A stretch of 64,000 nt of DNA from Ruminococcus sp. NK3A76 (GTDB lineage Bacteria; Bacillota; Clostridia; Oscillospirales; Ruminococcaceae). The position numbers were made by a program, and so were the translations under genes. Positions 1 to 8,964 of the stretch are shown here, piece by piece. The notes under the pieces are model-generated. The model saw only the letters and a program-made list of their open reading frames with translations, did no database searches and was not told the origin of the DNA. The DNA lies in NCBI RefSeq assembly GCF_000686125.1, contig NZ_JMMA01000002.1, forward strand, positions 372,001 to 436,000, given 5' to 3'. How positions within the stretch are numbered: the first letter of the stretch is position 1; each line of letters opens with the position of its first letter.

Positions 1-321
1 AACCGCAGCCTTCCTTTTTCAAGGATAGGGCTTCGGAAGATGCGTGAGCTCTATTCCTGCGACGAGATAGATGATATGGAAAGGCTCATGGACAGGTCGG
101 TCTACCGCAATAATGACCCCGACCAGACTATAGAGTCACGAAACGCCCGTGCAAGGATAAAGGCAGTAAGGCACGTTATCGAGATAACGACATCTGCGGC
201 GGCTGCGCTGTTTGCATTCATGATGATATGCGACATCGAGACTGCGAACCTTACACACATCATAGAGGGTATACGCTACCACGCCGATCTTGCAGAGATA
301 GAGGCACAGCTGGCGATATAG
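1..321 (+). CDS. V-type ATP synthase subunit C, 3' end (partial)
   Basis: The frame is open from the first base to the stop at 321, so only about the last 106 residues are seen. The tail, with a hydrophobic stretch followed by DIETANLTHIIEG and an acidic C-terminus, fits the conserved end of the AC39/NtpC family (the pattern of E-x-x-N-x-x-x-I before a gly-containing turn). Subunit C is the funnel-shaped adaptor that joins the central stalk to the membrane ring. Its place directly upstream of subunit I, with the rest of the operon in order, supports the call. The assignment rests on a short C-terminal segment plus context, so it is likely rather than certain. The start lies outside the window. 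Confidence 0.72.
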   Translation, partial: NRSLPFSRIGLRKMRELYSCDEIDDMERLMDRSVYRNNDPDQTIESRNARARIKAVRHVIEITTSAAAALFAFMMICDIETANLTHIIEGIRYHADLAEIEAQLAI

Positions 322-322
322 T

Positions 323-438
323 CAGTTAAGGCAACAGTTAACAGCTGAGGTATCCTGCTTTGCAGGATAATTAAAATACTGCGCCGACAGGCGCACACAT
401 CAATTATGCATTATGCGTTTTGGCATTCTGCATTGAAC
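323..438. repeat. Intergenic palindromic repeat between subunits C and I
   Basis: It starts two bases after the subunit C stop with the module CAGTTAAGGCAACAGTTAACAG and the junction GAGGTAT. It then has a small hairpin (TCCTGC-TTT-GCAGGA) and a second GC hairpin (GCGCCGACAGGCGC), and ends with the inverted module CATCAATTATGCATTATGCG. It stops just before the ribosome binding site of the next gene. It lies inside an operon, so it must be transcribed. Confidence 0.7.
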
Positions 439-452
439 AAGGAGGGGTGTTT

Positions 453-2399
453 TTGGCCACCGAAAAAATGGAGCTTGTGAATATAAACGGCAGGCTGCCG
501 CAGCTCGATGAAGCGATAGAGGCTCTGCTTCTAAGCAAGAGCTTTCATATCGAGGAGGGCTTTTCACATTCGTCGGGAGGCTACAAGCCGCTTAACGAGA
601 AAAACCCGTATTCGCCGATACTGAAAAAATTCACGAGCCTTTGCACAGGGCTTGACTGCGAACACGAGAGCGGTGACAAGGAGCGTTGCAAGCTCACCAC
701 CGCAGAGGAGTTCGAGGAGCTCTACAAGAAAATATACGAGCACTACCACAAGCTCGACACAAGAAGGTCTGAGCTCGAAGGGCACATAGCTGAGCGAAGC
801 GAGGCAAGCGTGCAGACAGCTCACCTTAAGGGCATGGAGGAGGATCTTTCAAGGCTCTTCAATCTCGAATACATCAGCATCCGCTTCGGACGGCTGCCGA
901 GCGACAACACAAAGAAGCTAAGCTACTTCGAGAGGAATTTCTTCTTCTTCGAGTTCGACCAGGATCTGACATATACCTACGGTATGTATGTCTGCCCAAA
1001 GGCCGAAAAAGAGGAGATAGACGAGATATTCAAGACGCTTTTCTTTGAGCGCACGATGATACCCGACTTTGTAAAGGGCAGTGCTGCCGAGGCTCACAGC
1101 GAGCTGCAAAAGCAGATAGAGCAGGGAAAGAAAGACCTGGAGCTCACCGAGGAGGAGATAAGACAGCTCTCCGAGGAATACAAGCACGAGCTTGCCGATG
1201 CCTGCGAAAAGCTAAGATACTTAAAGGGCGCTTTCACACTCAGGCGCAAGGCCGGCGTTTTGAAGGACAAGTTCCTTATCAAGGGCTTTATCCCGGCGAA
1301 GGACAAGGCGCAGCTGCAGCAGGCATTTGAGTGCTGCGGTGATGTTGAGCTTACATTCCTGCCGCCTGACAGCGACTCGGGGTGCAGGCCGCCTACGATA
1401 CTCAAAAACGGCTTCCTCACAAGGCCTTTCAGAATGCTTGTGGGAATGTACGGTCTGCCGACCTACGGCGGGTTTGACCCGACAGCGTTCGTGGCAGTTA
1501 CATACTCGCTGCTGTTCGGTATAATGTTCGGCGATCTTGGCCAGGGCTTTCTGATAGCTCTGCTCTCGATACCGGTAGGAAAGAAACTGAGCAAGGATAT
1601 GGGCGGCATAATGCTTCGCTGCGGTATCTGCTCGATGATATTCGGCACACTCTACGGCTCGGTGTTCGGTCTGGAAGAACTGCTCGATCCGGTATATGAG
1701 GAGGCAGGCATAGACTTCCTGCCGCTAAAGGCGTTTGAGAGTACTAATTTCATACTTTTTACCGCTGTCGGCATCGGTATCTTCCTGATAGTCGTTTCGA
1801 TGCTGATAAATATATTCACCTCGTTTGCGAGAAAGGATATCGAAAGTGCTGTCTTCGGCTGCAACGGCATCTGCGGTCTTGTCTTCTACGGCTCGATAGT
1901 TTTCGGCGTAGTTGCTACAATGATGCTCGATATGGAGGTCATGAGCGGTGCATTCGTGCTGTTTCTGATCGTGATACCTTTCCTGTGCATATTCTGCCGT
2001 GTGCCTTTTGCGATGTTCGTAAAGTACAGACAGTGGAAGCTCTCCGAGCATGACGACAAGATGACAGTCGGCGGATTTATAGTTGAGAATTTCTTCGAGA
2101 TGTTCGAGTTTGTGCTCTCATACATCTCAAACACCATGTCCTTCCTTCGTGTGGGCGGCTTCGTAATGAGCCACGCCGGCATGATGCTCGTGGTAATGAC
2201 CCTTATGGAGGGCATGAGCAAGGTAGGCCAGCCGATAGTTTTCGTGATAGGAAACCTTTTTGTTATGGCTATGGAGGGCATGATAGTTGCCATTCAGATA
2301 ATCAGGCTCGAATTCTACGAGATATTCTCCCGCTTCTATCTTAGCGGCGGCAAGGAATATGTCCCGATAACTTCTGAGCTTTTGAAAGACGATATTTGA
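453..2399 (+). CDS. ntpI: V-type ATP synthase subunit I (membrane stator a-subunit)
   Basis: Membrane stator subunit of the A/V-type ATPase: it holds the ion half-channels beside the K ring and ties the peripheral stalks to the membrane. The product is 648 aa, near the family's usual 620-680. The first half is soluble, with coiled-coil stretches around residues 85-130 and 215-265. The second half has about seven membrane segments, opening with the family hallmark GLPTYGGFDPT followed by FGIMFGDLGQG. I chose the TTG at 453 because AAGGAGG lies about 8 bases upstream, whereas an in-frame ATG at 420 has no ribosome binding site and falls in repeat sequence. It is preceded by a palindromic repeat and followed 19 bases later by subunit K. 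Confidence 0.93.
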   Translation: MATEKMELVNINGRLPQLDEAIEALLLSKSFHIEEGFSHSSGGYKPLNEKNPYSPILKKFTSLCTGLDCEHESGDKERCKLTTAEEFEELYKKIYEHYHKLDTRRSELEGHIAERSEASVQTAHLKGMEEDLSRLFNLEYISIRFGRLPSDNTKKLSYFERNFFFFEFDQDLTYTYGMYVCPKAEKEEIDEIFKTLFFERTMIPDFVKGSAAEAHSELQKQIEQGKKDLELTEEEIRQLSEEYKHELADACEKLRYLKGAFTLRRKAGVLKDKFLIKGFIPAKDKAQLQQAFECCGDVELTFLPPDSDSGCRPPTILKNGFLTRPFRMLVGMYGLPTYGGFDPTAFVAVTYSLLFGIMFGDLGQGFLIALLSIPVGKKLSKDMGGIMLRCGICSMIFGTLYGSVFGLEELLDPVYEEAGIDFLPLKAFESTNFILFTAVGIGIFLIVVSMLINIFTSFARKDIESAVFGCNGICGLVFYGSIVFGVVATMMLDMEVMSGAFVLFLIVIPFLCIFCRVPFAMFVKYRQWKLSEHDDKMTVGGFIVENFFEMFEFVLSYISNTMSFLRVGGFVMSHAGMMLVVMTLMEGMSKVGQPIVFVIGNLFVMAMEGMIVAIQIIRLEFYEIFSRFYLSGGKEYVPITSELLKDDI

Positions 2400-2418
2400 T
2401 TTTTTGGAGGAATTAGTT

Positions 2419-2868
2419 ATGTTGATATTCATTTTACCGCTTATCGTAGTAGTGCTGCTGATGGTGCCCTTTATCCTTATGGCTAAGAGGATCAGAAACG
2501 GCGGCAGCCCCAAGAAGGCATTCATAGGCAACCTTTGCACATTCTTCGGCGTTATGGGTCTTGCACTTCTTTTACCTATCGGCAAGCTCGTTTTCGCAGC
2601 TGAGGAGAGCGGCAGCGTTACAGCAGCCCTCTCAACAGGTGCCGGCATGGGCTACCTCGGCGCAGCGCTTGCAGTAGGTCTTGCCTGCGTAGGCTCGGGT
2701 ATCGCTGTTTCGGCAGGCGCTTCTGCAGCTATCGGTGCTACGAGCGAGAACCCTGATGCATTCGTTAAGTCACTTATCTTCGTTGTTCTTGGTGAAGGTA
2801 TCGCTCTTTACGGCCTTCTTATCGCTATCCTTATCATCTCCAACGTTGGTAAGGCAATAGGCATCTGA
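2419..2868 (+). CDS. ntpK: V-type ATP synthase subunit K (membrane rotor proteolipid)
   Basis: Proteolipid of the rotating membrane ring, 149 aa with four predicted membrane helices. The second pair is a typical c-type hairpin: a Gly/Ala-rich helix (GLACVGSGIAVSAG) and a helix with the ion-binding glutamate in VLGEGIALYGLL near residue 120. The first pair (residues 2-22 and 38-58) is joined by a basic loop (AKRIRNGGSPKK) and does not look like a second c-hairpin; it has no ion-binding carboxylate. So there is one ion site per subunit. The coupling ion cannot be settled: the position matching the Na+-ligand Gln of known Na+ rings is hydrophobic here, which leans toward protons. ATG at 2419 follows GGAGG by 9 bases. 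Confidence 0.92.
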   Translation: MLIFILPLIVVVLLMVPFILMAKRIRNGGSPKKAFIGNLCTFFGVMGLALLLPIGKLVFAAEESGSVTAALSTGAGMGYLGAALAVGLACVGSGIAVSAGASAAIGATSENPDAFVKSLIFVVLGEGIALYGLLIAILIISNVGKAIGI

Positions 2869-2875
2869 TAAAGCT

Positions 2876-3178
2876 ATGAAGCTCTACCTTATAAGTGACA
2901 ATCTCGATACACAGATGGGTATGCGCCTTGCCGGGATAGACGGTGTGGTGGTACACGGCGAGCAGGAAACTGCCGAGGCTCTCGATGCGGCTATGGAGCG
3001 CAGCGATGTGGGCATAATACTTATGACCCCCGAGGCTGTGAAGTGCTGCAGCGAGCGTGTGGCAAAATACAAGCTCGAGCGTGCAACCCCCCTTATAACC
3101 GAAATACCCGACAGACACGCACAGAGCGATGTTACTGCGGCTATCAGCAGATATCTGAGAGAAGCAGTCGGCGTCTGA
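2876..3178 (+). CDS. V-type ATP synthase subunit F
   Basis: Small central-stalk subunit, 100 aa, with the Rossmann-like pattern of the family: MKLYLISDNLD at the N-terminus, then a glycine and hydrophobic strand (VGIILMTPEA) and a conserved tail with P-L-I-T-E-I-P near residue 75. It binds subunit D in the rotor and modulates ATPase activity. It starts 7 bases after the subunit K stop with no clear Shine-Dalgarno site, so it is probably translationally coupled to K. Its position between K and E matches many clostridial V-ATPase operons. Confidence 0.9.
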   Translation: MKLYLISDNLDTQMGMRLAGIDGVVVHGEQETAEALDAAMERSDVGIILMTPEAVKCCSERVAKYKLERATPLITEIPDRHAQSDVTAAISRYLREAVGV

Positions 3179-3219
3179 TGTGAGAGACAGTAAGTGATAT
3201 CTAAGATCTGGAGTATAAT

Positions 3220-3807
3220 ATGACTGAGAATAAAAGACTTGAAGCCTTCCGTGAGGCGGTGCTCGGTGCAGGCAGGGCTGAGGCTCAAAGGATAACCGAC
3301 AGCGCCCAGAGCGAGGCAGATAAATACCAAAAAAAGCTCACCGATGAGGAAACTGTCAGCTTTGCAAGACAAAAAAGCGAGATAGAGCGTGAGGTGAGCA
3401 TAAAGGTGCAGCGTGAGAGCGCAGGTGCCGAGCTTTCGGCAAAGCGTTCGGTGCTGCTCTACCGTGAAAAGCTCATTGAGGGCGTGTTTGAAAAGGCAAG
3501 GGAGGAGCTTGTTAAAAAAGCTGCCTCGCCCGAGCACGAGAAATACGTCTTTGCCTGCCTTGAAAAGATAAAGGCTGAGTTTGGCGGTATGCAGGGCGTG
3601 TGTATGCTCTCGCCGGCGCATATGTCTATGGCCGGAAAGATAAAAAGCAGATTCGGCTACGAGTGCAGGGAGGACGCAAGACTCATACTCGGCGGTGTTA
3701 TGGTAAGGTTCGAGGAGGAGGGTCTTCTTATAGACCGCTCGGTAGACTCGGCACTTGCTAAGCAGAGGGCTGATTTTGCAAAGAACAATAACAGCATAAG
3801 TGTCTGA
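3220..3807 (+). CDS. ntpE: V-type ATP synthase subunit E
   Basis: Peripheral-stalk subunit, 195 aa. The N-terminal half is a long charged amphipathic helix (Ala/Glu/Lys/Arg-rich, residues 5-95), expected to form a right-handed coiled coil with a subunit G/H partner. The C-terminal half forms the head that caps subunit B; GGVMVRFEEEGLLIDRSVDS is the typical family ending. The partner stalk subunit (about 100 aa) is not visible here and is presumably upstream of the window. ATG at 3220 follows CTGGAG by 7 bases. Confidence 0.9.
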   Translation: MTENKRLEAFREAVLGAGRAEAQRITDSAQSEADKYQKKLTDEETVSFARQKSEIEREVSIKVQRESAGAELSAKRSVLLYREKLIEGVFEKAREELVKKAASPEHEKYVFACLEKIKAEFGGMQGVCMLSPAHMSMAGKIKSRFGYECREDARLILGGVMVRFEEEGLLIDRSVDSALAKQRADFAKNNNSISV

Positions 3808-3866
3808 TGCCACGGCTGATATACCGGCCGGAAAGCATGGGCTATGCATTGTTTTAGGAGAATAAT

Positions 3867-5627
3867 ATGGACGTTATATATTCGGTAAACGGCCCTGTCG
3901 TAAAGGTCAAGGGCACAAAGAGCTTTTCTATGCAGGAAATGGTGTATGTCGGCAGCAAGCGCCTTATCGCTGAGGTAATAGGCGTTGCGAGCGACTTTAC
4001 TACCATTCAGGTATACGAAGGCACAACAGGTCTGCTCCCGGGTGAGCCTGTTGAGGGAACGGGCAGCCCTATGTCGGTAATGCTCGCCCCCGGTATAATA
4101 ACCAATATCTTTGACGGTATCGAGCGCCCCCTTAACAGACTTGAGGAGATAAGCGGCGCTTTCCTTTCCGACGGCGCAAACGTCGAGCTGCTCGACACCG
4201 AAAAGGAATATGACACTACCCTTACCGTAAAGGTCGGCGACAGTATAGAGCCCGGTATGTGCTACTGCACCTGCCCTGAATCAGCTGTTGTTACGCATAA
4301 ATGTATGCTTCCCCCTCTTGAAAAGGGCGGCGAGGTAGTGTGGGTCGCTGAGAACGGCAGGCACAAGATAACAGATGAGATGATAAAGGTGCGTGACAGC
4401 TTCGGCAAGGAGACTGCATACACCATGATACAGAAGTGGCCTATCAGAGTGCCGCGCCCCTGTAAGGAAAGACTGCCTATCTCAAAGCCTCTTATCACCG
4501 GCCAGAGAGTCATAGACACCATATCGCCTATAGCAAAGGGCGGTACGGCGGCTATACCTGGCGGCTTCGGTACAGGCAAGACCATGACACAGCACCAGCT
4601 CGCAAAATGGTGCGATGCTGATATAATCATATACATAGGCTGCGGCGAGCGTGGCAATGAGATGACACAGGTGCTCACAGAGTTCTCAGAGCTTATCGAC
4701 CCGAGAACAGACAAGCCCCTTACCGACAGGACGATGCTCATAGCTAACACCTCGAATATGCCTGTTGCTGCCCGTGAAGCGAGCATATACACAGGTATCA
4801 CCATAGCTGAGTATTACAGAGACATGGGCTATCATATAGCTATCATGGCTGACTCTACATCACGTTGGGCTGAGGCGCTTCGTGAGATATCCGGCCGTCT
4901 TGAAGAAATGCCGGCAGAGGAGGGCTTCCCTGCATACCTGCCGTCAAGAATAGCTGACTTCTACGAGCGTGCAGGCTATGTAAATACGCTCGGCGGCGAC
5001 GAGGGCTCGGTAACTATCATAGGTGCCGTTTCTCCTCAGGGCTCTGACTTCTCTGAGCCTGTAACCCAGAACACAAAGCGTTTTGTAAGATGCTTCCTGG
5101 CACTTGATAAGAACCTCGCATATGCAAGACACTACCCGGCTATAAACTGGAACGATTCCTACTCGGAATACCTTGATGATATAGCACAGTATTTCACTGA
5201 CAACGTGGCTGCTGACTATATGGAGACAAGGCAGCGCATAAGCTCTATACTCTCAAAGGAGAACGAGCTTATGGAGATAGTAAAGCTCATGGGCTCGGAC
5301 GTTCTGCCTGATGACCAGAAGATACTCATAGAGACTGCAAGAGTAATAAGAGTAGGCTTCTTGCAGCAGAACGCATTCCATAAGGACGACACATATGTTG
5401 ACCTTGACAAGCAGTATAGAATGATGAAGATAATACTCCTGCTATTTGACAAGGCTAACGAGGCCGCAGGCAGGGGCGCAGATGTCGCAGCTATCAAGGC
5501 GACAGGCTGGTTTGAAAAGCTCATCAAGATGAAATACGATATACCCAACGACAAGCCGCAGATGTTTGATGAATATTCAGAGCAGCTCACGGCTGATCTT
5601 GACGGATTGGAGGCGCAGGCGAATTGA
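3867..5627 (+). CDS. ntpA: V-type ATP synthase catalytic subunit A
   Basis: Catalytic subunit of the A3B3 head, 586 aa, the usual length. The Walker A loop is GGFGTGKT at residues 232-239. The arginine/acid motifs [12 protein letters not shown] and [27 protein letters not shown] follow in standard order, and the non-homologous insertion typical of A subunits lies at about residues 110-190. ATG at 3867 follows TAGGAGAATAAT. The stop overlaps the TTG start of subunit B, showing translational coupling that would keep A and B in equal amounts. No missing key residues were seen. Confidence 0.98.
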   Translation: MDVIYSVNGPVVKVKGTKSFSMQEMVYVGSKRLIAEVIGVASDFTTIQVYEGTTGLLPGEPVEGTGSPMSVMLAPGIITNIFDGIERPLNRLEEISGAFLSDGANVELLDTEKEYDTTLTVKVGDSIEPGMCYCTCPESAVVTHKCMLPPLEKGGEVVWVAENGRHKITDEMIKVRDSFGKETAYTMIQKWPIRVPRPCKERLPISKPLITGQRVIDTISPIAKGGTAAIPGGFGTGKTMTQHQLAKWCDADIIIYIGCGERGNEMTQVLTEFSELIDPRTDKPLTDRTMLIANTSNMPVAAREASIYTGITIAEYYRDMGYHIAIMADSTSRWAEALREISGRLEEMPAEEGFPAYLPSRIADFYERAGYVNTLGGDEGSVTIIGAVSPQGSDFSEPVTQNTKRFVRCFLALDKNLAYARHYPAINWNDSYSEYLDDIAQYFTDNVAADYMETRQRISSILSKENELMEIVKLMGSDVLPDDQKILIETARVIRVGFLQQNAFHKDDTYVDLDKQYRMMKIILLLFDKANEAAGRGADVAAIKATGWFEKLIKMKYDIPNDKPQMFDEYSEQLTADLDGLEAQAN

Positions 5628-7024
5628 GCCTTAAATACATAGGTCTTAATGAGATAAACGGCCCGCTCGTGGCGCTTGAAGGCGTCAAGGGCATAGGCTA
5701 TGACGAAATGGCACAGATAAACCTTGCAGACGGCACAAAGCGCCTTGCGAGAGTTGTTGAGGTGTCTAAGGACAAGGCTATACTTCAGGTATTCGAGGGC
5801 ACAAGAGGCCTTTCGCTCGAAAACACTGTAACAGAGTTCGAGGGCAGGCCGATGGAGCTGCCGTTGGCACCTGAGATGGTAGGCCGTATATTCAACGGCG
5901 CAGGCCGCCCGATAGACGGTCTGGGCGAGATATTCCCCGAAAAGTCTGCCGACATAAACGGCAGGCCTATAAACCCTGTTTCAAGAATATATCCGCAGAA
6001 CTATATAAACACAGGCATTTCCTCGATAGATGCGCTGACTACCCTTATCAGAGGGCAGAAACTGCCTATCTTCTCGGGCTCGGGCCTTTCGCACAACAAG
6101 CTCGCCGTGCAGATAGTAAGGCAGGCTAAGATCGCTGACGAATCGGGCAAGGGCTTTGCGGTGGTCTTCGGTGCAATGGGCGTTAAAAACGACGTTGCCG
6201 ACTACTTCAAGCGCTGCTTTGAGGAAACAGGCGTTCTGTCAAGAGTCGTAATGTTCATTAACCTCTCAAACGACCCTATCATCGAGCGTATCTTAACACC
6301 GAGATGTGCGCTCACCTGTGCTGAGTATCTTGCATTTGAGAAGAATATGCACATTCTCTGCATACTTACTGATATGACCTCCTACGCCGAGGCTGTCCGT
6401 GAGTTTTCCTCGTCAAAGGGCGAGATACCGGGCAGAAAGGGCTTCCCGGGTTATCTTTATTCCGACCTTGCCTCGATGTATGAAAGAGCAGGTATCGTCA
6501 AGGGCTCTGAGGGGTCTGTTACGCAGATACCGATACTTACGATGCCTAATGACGATATAACACACCCTGTACCTGACCTTACAGGCTATATCACCGAGGG
6601 TCAGATAGTTTTGGACAGAACACTCGAGCAGGAGGGCGTATACCCGGCTGTTTCGATACTTCCGTCGCTTTCACGTCTTATGAAGGACGGCATAGGCGAG
6701 GGCTTTACAAGAGAGGATCACCAGACCTGCGCAAACCAGCTCTTTGCGGCATACGCAAGAGTTCAGGACGCAAAGGCTCTTGCTTCAGTTATCGGTGAGG
6801 AGGAGCTTTCCGACAGCGACAAGGCGTTCCTGCACTTTGGCAGACTGTTTGAAAAGCACTTCTTAGGTCAGGATTTCAACGAGAACCGATCTATCGAGCA
6901 GACGCTCGACCTCGGCTGGGCGCTGCTGTCACAGCTGCCGAGAGAGGAGCTTGACCGTGTTGACGAGGAGCACTTAAACAAGTTCTATGACCCCGAGGCT
7001 CTTACAGCACTCGGATACGACTGA
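5624..7024 (+). CDS. ntpB: V-type ATP synthase regulatory subunit B
   Basis: Non-catalytic nucleotide-binding partner of subunit A, 466 aa. The P-loop position carries the degenerate [11 protein letters not shown] (residues 151-161), as expected for B subunits that do not hydrolyse ATP. The family signatures [17 protein letters not shown] and [12 protein letters not shown] are present. Start is TTG at 5624, which overlaps the subunit A stop by 4 bases and has GGAGG about 10 bases upstream; no better in-frame start exists. It is followed not by subunit D but by a 170-bp repeat. Confidence 0.97.
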   Translation: MSLKYIGLNEINGPLVALEGVKGIGYDEMAQINLADGTKRLARVVEVSKDKAILQVFEGTRGLSLENTVTEFEGRPMELPLAPEMVGRIFNGAGRPIDGLGEIFPEKSADINGRPINPVSRIYPQNYINTGISSIDALTTLIRGQKLPIFSGSGLSHNKLAVQIVRQAKIADESGKGFAVVFGAMGVKNDVADYFKRCFEETGVLSRVVMFINLSNDPIIERILTPRCALTCAEYLAFEKNMHILCILTDMTSYAEAVREFSSSKGEIPGRKGFPGYLYSDLASMYERAGIVKGSEGSVTQIPILTMPNDDITHPVPDLTGYITEGQIVLDRTLEQEGVYPAVSILPSLSRLMKDGIGEGFTREDHQTCANQLFAAYARVQDAKALASVIGEEELSDSDKAFLHFGRLFEKHFLGQDFNENRSIEQTLDLGWALLSQLPREELDRVDEEHLNKFYDPEALTALGYD

Positions 7025-7192
7025 TACAGTTAACAGTTAAGAGTTAACAGTTAACAGTTGAGGTGTGCGGCTGCGCCGCACGAATCGTAAAATATTTAGC
7101 AATAAACAGTTACAAAGAGGTGCCCGATCTGGGGCTCGTCTGCGTAAGCCGATACAATAACTGTTAACTATTCACTGTAAACTGTTAACTAA
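7025..7192. repeat. Intergenic palindromic repeat inside the ATPase operon
   Basis: It begins at the subunit B stop with tandem CAGTTAACAGTTAAGAGTTAAC units, has the junction GAGGTGTGCGG and a GC hairpin (TGCGGCTGCGCCGCA), and ends with inverted units ACTGTTAACTATTCACTG that stop just before the GGGGGG ribosome binding site of subunit D. No promoter or T-run terminator is apparent, so subunit D probably still shares the operon transcript. Confidence 0.75.
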
Positions 7193-7212
7193 AAAAGGGG
7201 GGTGCATACCGG

Positions 7213-7851
7213 TTGGCACAGCAGGTATTTCCGACAAAAGGTAATCTTATAGCATCAAAGAAAAGCTTAGCACTTGCAAAGCTCGGGTATGATCTTCTTG
7301 ACAGAAAAAGAAATATACTTATCCGTGAGATAATGCTGCTGACTAATGAAGCAAACGAGCTCAAGGGCAGTATAGATGCCGCCTACAGGGAGGCATATTC
7401 GGCACTGAGGTCTGCGAACATCTCGCTCGGCATCGTCTCGAAGTATGCAAAATGCGTGCCTATCGACAAGGGGCTGTCTATGACGACAAGGAGCGTCATG
7501 GGCACAGAGCTCGTAAAATGCGAGCTGCCACGCAGAGAGAACAAGCTCTGGTACGGGCTGTCGCAGACCGATTCAAAGCTTGATGAAGCGTTTATCAGGT
7601 TTGGCATGGTCAAGGAACTGACAGTAAGGCTCGCAGAAACGGAAAACAACATTTACCGCTTGTCTGTCGGCATAAGAAAGACCGGCAGGCGTGCAAATGC
7701 TCTTAAAAACATAATGATACCCAAATACGAGGAGCAGGTGCGCTTCATTTCCTCGGCACTTGAGGAAAAGGAGAGAGAGGAATTCTCCAGAATGAAGGTA
7801 ATAAAATCGGTAAAGCTGAGAAAAGGTGCGGCAGCCGGGCAGCAAAGCTGA
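7213..7851 (+). CDS. ntpD: V-type ATP synthase subunit D
   Basis: Central rotor shaft, 212 aa, mostly two long helices. The N-terminus QQVFPTKGNLIASKKSLALAK contains the family signature (P-T-K-x-x-L-x-x-x-K-x-x-L-x-x-A), and the basic C-terminal helix matches D subunits. Start is TTG at 7213, about 9 bases after a G-rich ribosome binding site (AAAAGGGGGGTG). It is separated from subunit B by a palindromic repeat but is otherwise in the standard position at the end of the ATPase genes. Confidence 0.93.
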   Translation: MAQQVFPTKGNLIASKKSLALAKLGYDLLDRKRNILIREIMLLTNEANELKGSIDAAYREAYSALRSANISLGIVSKYAKCVPIDKGLSMTTRSVMGTELVKCELPRRENKLWYGLSQTDSKLDEAFIRFGMVKELTVRLAETENNIYRLSVGIRKTGRRANALKNIMIPKYEEQVRFISSALEEKEREEFSRMKVIKSVKLRKGAAAGQQS

Positions 7852-7878
7852 CAACACAGTCAAAGGAGGGCAGAAGGT

Positions 7879-8466
7879 ATGTTTGAAACGATTAAAAGAG
7901 TGTTTAGCAATTATCTTTTGCTGTGTCTGCTGAGTATCGTACTCGGCATAGCGCTCGTTATCGAGCCGACATTCCTCACAAAGCTGGTAAGCTATATCCT
8001 GGGCGGCATATCGCTCGGCTTTGGCGTATACAGCATAGTCATGTATTTCCTCAAAGAGCAGGAGGGCATGGTCTTTCTGATGATAAGGGGTCTGATACTG
8101 GCTTTCATAGGCGTATTTCTGATAGTGCGCCCTGATTTCATACCGAGAATGATATCCACAGCCTTCGGCATATATATGCTTGTAAACGGCGTTATCGGCC
8201 TTACAAATGCCACCGAGATAAAGCGCTCGGGCGATGCTGAATGGCAGTTCCCGATGATATCGGCAGGCATCACGTTCGTGCTGGGCTTTGTGATATGCAT
8301 AAACCCCATGCTGCCGGTCAAGGCCGCAATGACAGTGCTTGGCATATGCCTGATAATCTCAGGTGCGAGCAATCTGTTTTCTTCTTTCACCTCACGCTCG
8401 AAGCTCAGAAAGCTCGACCGCCAGGACGATGACAAGGACGACAGGCACGACATTATCGACATCTGA
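7879..8466 (+). CDS. HdeD-like (DUF308) integral membrane protein
   Basis: Product of 195 aa with six predicted membrane helices in three hairpins, each rich in Gly and Ile/Leu. GIALVIEPTFLTKLVSYILGG and a second, similar block GVFLIVRPDFIPRMISTAFG show the internal repeat of the DUF308/HdeD family. The tail is highly charged (DRQDDDKDDRHD). It starts 27 bases after subunit D with AGGAGG upstream, so it is probably the last gene of the ATPase operon. In other bacteria HdeD is linked to acid stress; a role alongside a proton- or sodium-pumping ATPase is inference only. A 9-10 bp perfect hairpin (8458-8480) overlaps its stop. Confidence 0.82.
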   Translation: MFETIKRVFSNYLLLCLLSIVLGIALVIEPTFLTKLVSYILGGISLGFGVYSIVMYFLKEQEGMVFLMIRGLILAFIGVFLIVRPDFIPRMISTAFGIYMLVNGVIGLTNATEIKRSGDAEWQFPMISAGITFVLGFVICINPMLPVKAAMTVLGICLIISGASNLFSSFTSRSKLRKLDRQDDDKDDRHDIIDI

Positions 8467-8480
8467 CATTCTGTCAGATG
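8458..8480 (+). terminator. Hairpin over the HdeD-like stop codon
   Basis: ACATCTGACA-TTC-TGTCAGATGT is a perfect stem at the end of the ATPase operon. The T-run expected of an intrinsic terminator is missing; a palindromic repeat starts immediately where it would be. It may be a terminator whose T-run was displaced by the repeat. Confidence 0.4.
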
Positions 8481-8636
8481 TCAGTTAAGAGTTAACAGTT
8501 AACAGTTAAGGTGCGGCTGACGGCGGTTATTGCAAGTTTCGCTTTGCGAAACTTGCGTCCTTTAAGCCAAAGGCTTAAAGACAATACACATCAACTATTC
8601 ACTCTTCACTTTTCACTATTCACTGAGCGCAGCGCT
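8480..8636. repeat. Intergenic palindromic repeat before spoIIID
   Basis: Left end is tandem GTTAAGAGTTAACAGTTAACAG with the junction AAGGTGCGGC. The core holds two hairpins (AAGTTTCGC-TTT-GCGAAACTT and CTTTAAGCC-AAA-GGCTTAAAG). The right end is the GAATAGTGA-type module in reverse (ACTATTCACTCTTCAC). So the two ends carry different module types. Confidence 0.72.
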
Positions 8637-8640
8637 TTTG

Positions 8641-8666
8641 CATATTCTTACCAAACGCCGCATACA
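8641..8666 (+). promoter_or_regulatory. Candidate sigma-E-type promoter of spoIIID
   Basis: GCATATT at 8640-8646 and CATACACAT at 8661-8669 are separated by 14 bases, matching the mother-cell sigma-E pattern (ATATT, about 14 bases, CATACA-T). In Bacillus, spoIIID is transcribed by sigma-E. No housekeeping-type promoter is seen in the same gap. Confidence 0.6.
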
Positions 8667-8669
8667 CAT

Positions 8670-8702
8670 TTTACTATCACATAGTATTGGAGTGATAGTA
8701 AA
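8670..8702 (+). promoter_or_regulatory. Inverted repeat covering the spoIIID ribosome binding site
   Basis: TTTACTATCAC (8670-8680) and GTGATAGTAAA (8692-8702) are perfect 11-base inverted repeats. The loop holds TTGGAG, and the last stem base is the A of the start codon. In RNA this would place the ribosome binding site in a loop and the start at the stem edge. As DNA it could be an operator. Confidence 0.5.
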
Positions 8703-8959
8703 TGTTGGACAGCGACGATAAAAGACCGGTAATGTTAGGGGAGTATTTAGCAGCAAACAATGTGACCGTCAGACAGACTGCGGCGCATTTCGGAATAAGC
8801 AAATCTACAGTACATAAGGATATAACAGTCCGCCTGAAAGAGCTTGATGAGGAGCTTTTTGAGCGTGTGAGGCAAGTTCTTGACCGAAACAAGGCGCTCA
8901 GGCACATCAGGGGCGGTCAGGCGACGAGGAACAAGTACAAAGCGCAGACAAAGGAGTGA
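8702..8959 (+). CDS. spoIIID: Sporulation transcriptional regulator SpoIIID
   Basis: DNA-binding regulator of mother-cell gene expression during sporulation, 85 aa, normal length. The helix-turn-helix is VRQTAAHFGISKSTVHKDI (residues 25-43), followed by the family's basic tail RHIRGGQATRNKYK. ATG at 8702 follows GGAG by about 9 bases. A sigma-E-like promoter lies just upstream. Its presence suggests the organism can sporulate or descends recently from one that could. Its stop overlaps the ribosome binding site of the next small gene, so the two are co-transcribed. Confidence 0.93.
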   Translation: MLDSDDKRPVMLGEYLAANNVTVRQTAAHFGISKSTVHKDITVRLKELDEELFERVRQVLDRNKALRHIRGGQATRNKYKAQTKE

Positions 8960-8964
8960 GCACC

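Noticed and set aside
7025-7190. Short tandem repeats that could be mistaken for a CRISPR array
   Set aside because: The units (GTTAACAG and the like) are 7-9 bases, directly adjacent, without unique spacers of constant length, and no cas genes are present.
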